From Rhodospirillales bacterium (GTDB taxonomy: Bacteria > Pseudomonadota > Alphaproteobacteria > Acetobacterales > Acetobacteraceae): a stretch of 64,000 bases of DNA. The position numbers and the translations under genes are program-made. Positions 61,815-64,000 of the stretch are shown piece after piece. How positions within the stretch are numbered: the stretch's first letter is position 1; each line of letters begins with the position of its first letter. The DNA lies in assembly GCA_025352565.1 (NCBI GenBank), contig JANXTF010000125.1, forward strand, positions 1-64,000, read 5' to 3'. Under the pieces are notes generated by a model. The model was not told the origin of the DNA. It made no database searches and worked only from the letters and a program-made list of their open reading frames with translations.

Positions 61815-63950
61815 TCAGACCGCGCGCAGGCCGCCCCTCCGCAAGCCCTCGATGTAGATGTCCACGTCCGCGATGCGCCGCAACGGCGAACGCGCGCGCG
61901 CGGTTGCCAGCGTGAAATCCGGCTCCAGCCGTTCGAGGTGTCCGCGCACATCGTGCATATGGCCCCGGCCCGTGTCGGTGAGATATCCCAGTGCCGCGAG
62001 GTAACCCTTGTAGCTGGAGGACAACATCGGGTTCATCGTGGCAGCGCGCCGGCTCGCGGCGACGGACTCCGCGTGACGCCCGAGCATGAGCAGAGGCAGG
62101 CTCAGCGCCATATCGAAAAAGAAGCCGTGCGGATCGAACGGCGACAATTTCCGCGCCTGCTCGATGCGTCTCGCGGCAAGCTCATGTCCGCCGGCGTAGC
62201 ACTGGCACAAGCCCGCGAGGGCCCAGGCCAAAGGCAGGTTCGGATTGAGCTCCAAGGCGCGCTCGTGCAGCGCCAGCGCCTCGTCGATGCTGCAACGGTC
62301 GAAAGCGCGGGCATGTCCCGCGATCGCCAGGGCGCGGGCATCTGTCGGGTCGATCAGCACCGCCCGGTCGGCCAGCTTCCGCGCGCTCTCCATGGCGGCG
62401 GGCGCGTCGGCCGCCCAGCCCTGGCCGGCCAGAACCAGGTGCCAGTAGGCGAACCAGGCGTGAACCGGCGCGAGATTCGGGCCGCGTTCCATCGCTGTCG
62501 CCAGCACGTCGCCGGCTGCGCGAAAGCTGCTCTCCTCCAGTCGGTATAACGAGGGTATCGCGCGCAACAGAAGTTCGTGGGCGCCGGCGGAGGCGGGATC
62601 AGCCGATGCCGGATCGATCCCCGGCGGCCTGGCGGCACGCTTCATCAACTCGGGGTCCACCTGGGCCACGGTGGCCGAGGCGATCTCGTCCTGCAGGGCC
62701 AGAAGATCGATGGCGGGACGGTCGAACCGGCGGGACCAGACGACTTCACCCGCATTGCCGACGATATCCGGCTCCGCCACTCTCAAATCGAGCAGCCTCA
62801 CCATGACCCGGATCTGCCCGGCGCTTCGCTGCACCGTTCCGTCGAGCACGAAATCCAGCCGCAATTCCTGTCGCAACGCCGCCCAGTCGGCCGTCCTGCC
62901 GCGGGCTGCCAAGGCGGACAGCGAGGAACTCGCGATCAGGAAAATACCCCGGAAACGGGCCATCGCGGTGGTGATCTCTTCGGCCAGGCCGGCGCACAGA
63001 GCGACCTCGTCGGCGTTCTCACCGGTCGCTCCGAGCGGCCGGAACGCCATGACGCCGAGTCGGATCATCCCCCGGTCGGGCATCTGGTCGGGCATCCGTT
63101 CGGGCATCCGTTCGGGCGCTGGGGCAGCGACTTGCATATCGGCGTGGCGGATACGTTCGGCCAAATTCCTGGTCTCGGCCGACGCGGGCCCCAGCCGCGC
63201 GCGTCCCAGGGCCGCCGCACAGCGCTCGAAGGCGCGCGCGGCCTCGTCCTGGTCGCCCAGGGCCGCATGGGCCGACATCAGCGCCCGCCACGCCGGCTCG
63301 TGCCCGGGGGACAGCCGCAGCAGACGCTCGGCACGCGCCACGATCAACTCGGCCTGCCGCGCCGGGACCGCTTCCAGAGCGGCCCGCGCGGTTGCGGTCA
63401 GACGCTCCACGAAAAGCCGGCGCTGGCCGGCGAGCCACTCCGTGAACGCGTCATCGAGGCCGGCCAGATCCTCGAGCAGCGCCTCGCCGCCCGCGGAGAA
63501 TGCGCCATCGTCCAGGAGGTCCAGCGCCCACGGCGGGCAATCGGCATCCAGGCTCGGCACATCCATGACGAAGGCGCCCGCGCGGAGCACCAGATACGCC
63601 CGTTCCGCCACCAGCAGGTCGGGCACGCACCCGTGCAGCTGCTCCTGCAACTCGTGCAGGCATTGGCGCAAGGAGCCACGGGCCTGCTCCGGCTCGCGCT
63701 CGCTCCACAACAGCGAGGTGAGCGTCAGCCGCAACACAGGAGCCCCCCGCGACAGCGCAAGAATGGCGAGCAACGCCCGCGTCTTGCGGGTGCGAGGCAG
63801 GATATTGCGCCCGGTGCCGTCCTGGGCGCGCATTGGTCCGATCAAGGTCAGCCGCAGCGGCAGGATGTGCTGTCCGCCCGATGCCCGACGAGACCAAAGA
63901 TCAAGCAAGTTTGCAGAATCGATCGTGAAGCGAACGGTCCATGTATTCAT
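61815..63950 (-). CDS. Large SARP/BTAD-type transcriptional regulator with adenylate-cyclase-like and TPR regions
   Basis: 711 residues. Residues about 30-105 form an OmpR-like winged helix (RTRKTRALLAILALSRGAPVLR, LTSLLWSEREPEQARGSLRQCLHELQ). Residues 105-270 are the helical BTAD domain. Residues 290-430 (IRLGVMAFRPLGATGENADEVALCAGLAEEITTAMARF) match the TolB-N/CHASE-like part found before TPRs in CadC-type and adenylate-cyclase-associated regulators. The C-terminal 250 residues are TPR helices (ALALHERALELNPNLPLAWALAG). A 12-base tandem repeat (MPERMPERMPDQMPD) lies near residue 285. No transmembrane segment is evident. Start ATG 63950. Confidence 0.82.
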   Translation of the reverse strand: MNTWTVRFTIDSANLLDLWSRRASGGQHILPLRLTLIGPMRAQDGTGRNILPRTRKTRALLAILALSRGAPVLRLTLTSLLWSEREPEQARGSLRQCLHELQEQLHGCVPDLLVAERAYLVLRAGAFVMDVPSLDADCPPWALDLLDDGAFSAGGEALLEDLAGLDDAFTEWLAGQRRLFVERLTATARAALEAVPARQAELIVARAERLLRLSPGHEPAWRALMSAHAALGDQDEAARAFERCAAALGRARLGPASAETRNLAERIRHADMQVAAPAPERMPERMPDQMPDRGMIRLGVMAFRPLGATGENADEVALCAGLAEEITTAMARFRGIFLIASSSLSALAARGRTADWAALRQELRLDFVLDGTVQRSAGQIRVMVRLLDLRVAEPDIVGNAGEVVWSRRFDRPAIDLLALQDEIASATVAQVDPELMKRAARPPGIDPASADPASAGAHELLLRAIPSLYRLEESSFRAAGDVLATAMERGPNLAPVHAWFAYWHLVLAGQGWAADAPAAMESARKLADRAVLIDPTDARALAIAGHARAFDRCSIDEALALHERALELNPNLPLAWALAGLCQCYAGGHELAARRIEQARKLSPFDPHGFFFDMALSLPLLMLGRHAESVAASRRAATMNPMLSSSYKGYLAALGYLTDTGRGHMHDVRGHLERLEPDFTLATARARSPLRRIADVDIYIEGLRRGGLRAV

Positions 63951-64000
63951 TAGACCGCTAAAGATTGTTTTTGCGCAATCATCTAAATTAATAACGGAAT
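63951..64000 (-). promoter_or_regulatory. AT-rich upstream region of the SARP-type regulator (window edge)
   Basis: These 50 bases are markedly richer in A and T than the rest of the window and lie directly upstream of the minus-strand regulator start. They probably hold its promoter, but no consensus hexamer pair can be assigned with confidence and the region is cut by the window edge. Confidence 0.35.

Overview
The window is high-GC, densely coded bacterial chromosome with many 4-base start/stop overlaps. Family content (COQ7 and DsbB in one operon, GluQRS, EcfG-like promoter motifs, PotABCD-type and Liv-type transporters) points to an alphaproteobacterium, most likely Rhodospirillales/Acetobacteraceae. 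That placement is inference from gene content; no rRNA or tRNA gene was seen. There is no CRISPR array and no intact transposase, and no gene-free stretch exceeds about 250 bases.

Layout. 1-1.6 kb (minus): end of a small operon with an RlmM-like methyltransferase, a DUF423 membrane protein and a family 2 glycosyltransferase. 1.7-2.7 kb: proline iminopeptidase. 2.8-16.6 kb: a long one-strand catabolic block with two ACMSD-type amidohydrolases, a complete Liv-type ABC importer, a class III CoA-transferase, a NIPSNAP protein, a lone Rieske protein, a phosphotriesterase-like lactonase/hydrolase, an FMN 2-hydroxyacid oxidase, an RraA/LigK-type aldolase and a VOC extradiol-type dioxygenase. The mix resembles a meta-cleavage (protocatechuate/gallate-like) route for an imported aromatic or cyclic acid. 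16.8-24.0 kb: a Ugp/Mal-type ABC importer with two glycerophosphodiesterases and an inositol-phosphatase-like enzyme; this set could import and break down a glycerophosphodiester such as glycerophosphoinositol.

24.1-31.5 kb: malate synthase G, a LacI-family regulator with a LacI-type palindrome upstream of glcB, then a divergent polyamine/iron-type ABC importer. 31.5-35 kb: MFS transporter, GST, DsbB, COQ7, HNH nuclease. 35.1-42.2 kb: GluQRS, then a PotF/PotH/PotI-like importer without its own ATPase, two tandem class I aminotransferases and a double GNAT protein. 42.3-45.7 kb (minus): a stress-type flavin-binding protein with an EcfG-like promoter and strong terminator, a thioesterase remnant, a hypothetical protein, and uracil phosphoribosyltransferase overlapping a RibA-like protein (the URC1/URC6 pairing of reductive-independent uracil catabolism).

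45.7-53.4 kb: FAD monooxygenase, a class IV aminotransferase, two orphan ABC permeases, a maleate-isomerase-like protein lacking the canonical cysteines, a MmgE/PrpD protein and an NtaA/DszA-type flavin monooxygenase. This second catabolic block may act on an N-substituted or branched dicarboxylic amino acid. 53.4-59 kb: a receiver-only response regulator facing an EAL protein, an acyl-CoA synthetase, NhaA, an aldose-1-epimerase-like protein and a truncated COG3910 ATPase. 59.3-64 kb: a general-stress cassette (CsbD-like, PepSY-like, glycine-zipper protein) with an EcfG-like promoter, a DUF3108 protein and a large SARP/TPR regulator.
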